Source: Phycisphaerales bacterium (lineage in GTDB: Bacteria; Planctomycetota; Phycisphaerae; UBA1845). From it: a stretch of DNA of 6,523 nucleotides. The notes under the pieces are model-generated. The model saw only the letters and a list, made by a program, of their open reading frames with translations. It did no database searches and was not told the DNA's origin. Where the stretch lies: assembly GCA_030612785.1 (NCBI GenBank), contig JAUWNF010000197.1, positions 1 through 6,523 on the forward strand, read 5' to 3'. Within the stretch, counting starts at the first letter, position 1. Every line of letters starts with the position of its first letter. Both the position numbers and the translations under genes were made by a program. This document shows, piece after piece, positions 5,885-6,523 of this stretch.

Positions 5885-6523
5885 GGGGCATACTTGCCTC
5901 ATTGGAAGATGGAGGGATCCACCTACGCGGTGACGTTCCGGCTGGCAGACTCCCTACCGCAGAAAGTGCTGGAGGGCTGGTTGTTTGAGCGCGAGAACAT
6001 CGTCAAGACCGCCCAGCAGATGAAACGGCCTCTATCGGCGCATGAAGAGAGACGACTGCACAAGCTCCATTCGGACAAGGTGGAGAAGTACCTGGACGCG
6101 GGGCACGGGTTATGCTGGATGAAGGACGGCCGCGTCGCGGCGATCGTGGCGAAGGCGCTGAAGCATTTTGACGGTGATCGCTATGACCTTCTGGCCTGGT
6201 GCGTGATGCCGAACCACGTCCACGTTGTAGTCCGCCCGCGCGCGGGGAACGAACTGTCGGACATCCTGCATTCGTGGAAGTCCTTCACCGCCAAGGAGGC
6301 AAACAAGATTCTTGGACGAAGGGGAGAGTTCTGGCAGCCGGAGTATTACGACCACTTGATTCGAGATGAAAAGGACTTTGCGCATTCCATGGAGTATGTG
6401 TTGAATAACCCCGAGGCGGCTGGTTTGAAGGGGTGGAAATGGGTACGTGGCATGGCCGTCCCGGCCATGAATCACGGGCAGGATGCCCGTGCCACGGCTG
6501 ATACCACGTTGGAGATCAGACAC
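5828..6523 (+). CDS. REP-associated tyrosine transposase (RAYT, IS200/IS605-like Y1 family), open at the window end
   Basis: RAYTs are HUH-type single-strand nucleases thought to recognise and move REP palindromes. The frame is open from 5519 to the window edge with no stop. The recognisable transposase begins near 5870 (LEIRHGAYLPHW) and continues with VTFRLADSLP. It has the HUH motif MPNHVHVVV, whose two His codons are at 6215-6217 and 6221-6223. FWQPEYYDHLIRDE follows, with tandem Tyr codons at 6344-6349 that include the likely nucleophile, and then YVLNNPEAAGLKGW near the natural C-terminus. All family landmarks are intact, so the protein could be active. The start is uncertain: ATG 5828 lies inside REP copy A and overlaps the preceding frame's TGA (ATGA); TTG 5870 is an alternative. 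An original ATG may have been replaced where REP now ends in ACG (reading ACG-GCT-GAT). At the 3' end the frame runs on through REP copy B and into a second copy of its own first residues. Confidence 0.85.
   Translation, partial: MNHGQDARATADTTLEIRHGAYLPHWKMEGSTYAVTFRLADSLPQKVLEGWLFERENIVKTAQQMKRPLSAHEERRLHKLHSDKVEKYLDAGHGLCWMKDGRVAAIVAKALKHFDGDRYDLLAWCVMPNHVHVVVRPRAGNELSDILHSWKSFTAKEANKILGRRGEFWQPEYYDHLIRDEKDFAHSMEYVLNNPEAAGLKGWKWVRGMAVPAMNHGQDARATADTTLEIRH
6445..6523 (+). repeat. 79-bp direct repeat, second copy (contains REP copy B), cut by the window end
   Basis: All 79 bases match 5806-5884, including REP copy B (6446-6496) and the 27 bases encoding ADTTLEIRH. The match may continue beyond the window. 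It follows directly on the transposase C-terminus (KGWKWV), so the transposase lies between two REP copies in the same orientation. The offset of 639 bases is 213 codons, and the reading frame is kept. Confidence 0.9.

Noticed and set aside
5567..5902. Minus-strand frames containing GTGILPVIHGRDG (also at 5316-5540 and 6110-6523)
   Set aside because: They are antisense to the methyltransferase and transposase frames and look protein-like only where they cross a REP copy, which is open on both strands.

Overview
The window is GC-rich bacterial DNA carrying exported and membrane proteins, a cobalamin/iron-type ABC importer and decayed mobile DNA. No marker gene fixes the taxon. The best guess is a planctomycete or a relative, possibly from a metagenome contig. 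The reasons are the exported beta-sandwich-plus-cyclophilin protein, the LamG-like start of a secreted protein at the left edge, and above all the palindromic repeats that translate as NHGQDARAT on one strand and GTGILPVIHGRDG on the other. From memory, those peptides recur in planctomycete-type genomes.

Layout. Bases 1-222 (minus) hold the N-terminus of an exported protein cut by the window edge. Bases 484-1515 (minus) encode an exported cyclophilin-type peptidyl-prolyl isomerase with an extra N-terminal domain. A divergent intergenic region of about 290 bp follows and contains a perfect 8-bp inverted repeat. Bases 1805-4609 (plus) form a compact three-gene operon: a membrane-anchored BtuF-like binding protein, a BtuD/FepC-like ATPase and a FecCD/BtuC-like permease. 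Both internal junctions overlap, and both downstream genes start at non-ATG codons behind a GGAGG ribosome binding site. Together they should make a complete importer for a corrinoid, heme or ferric siderophore. No outer-membrane receptor and no recognisable cobalamin riboswitch is present.

Bases 4731-5309 (plus) encode a small TerB-like protein. Its ribosome binding site lies in the right arm of a perfect 9-bp inverted repeat. From 5367 onward the DNA is rearranged. A beta-class DNA methyltransferase begins, carries a REP-like palindrome in frame near its N-terminus, keeps its DPPF motif, then loses its middle and changes frame. Its apparent C-terminal remnant runs into a composite REP element, and then into a REP-associated tyrosine transposase (RAYT, HUH/Y1 family) that is open to the window end.

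The right end is the most interesting part. Three full REP copies and one half copy share a fold of two 8-bp, 3-nt-loop hairpins, with compensating base changes between copies. The repeats stay open when translated, so their insertion extends reading frames instead of breaking them. The last 79 bases repeat bases 5806-5884 exactly at an offset of 639 bp, which is a multiple of three. This points either to a tandem array of REP-RAYT units or to an assembly end inside a repeat.
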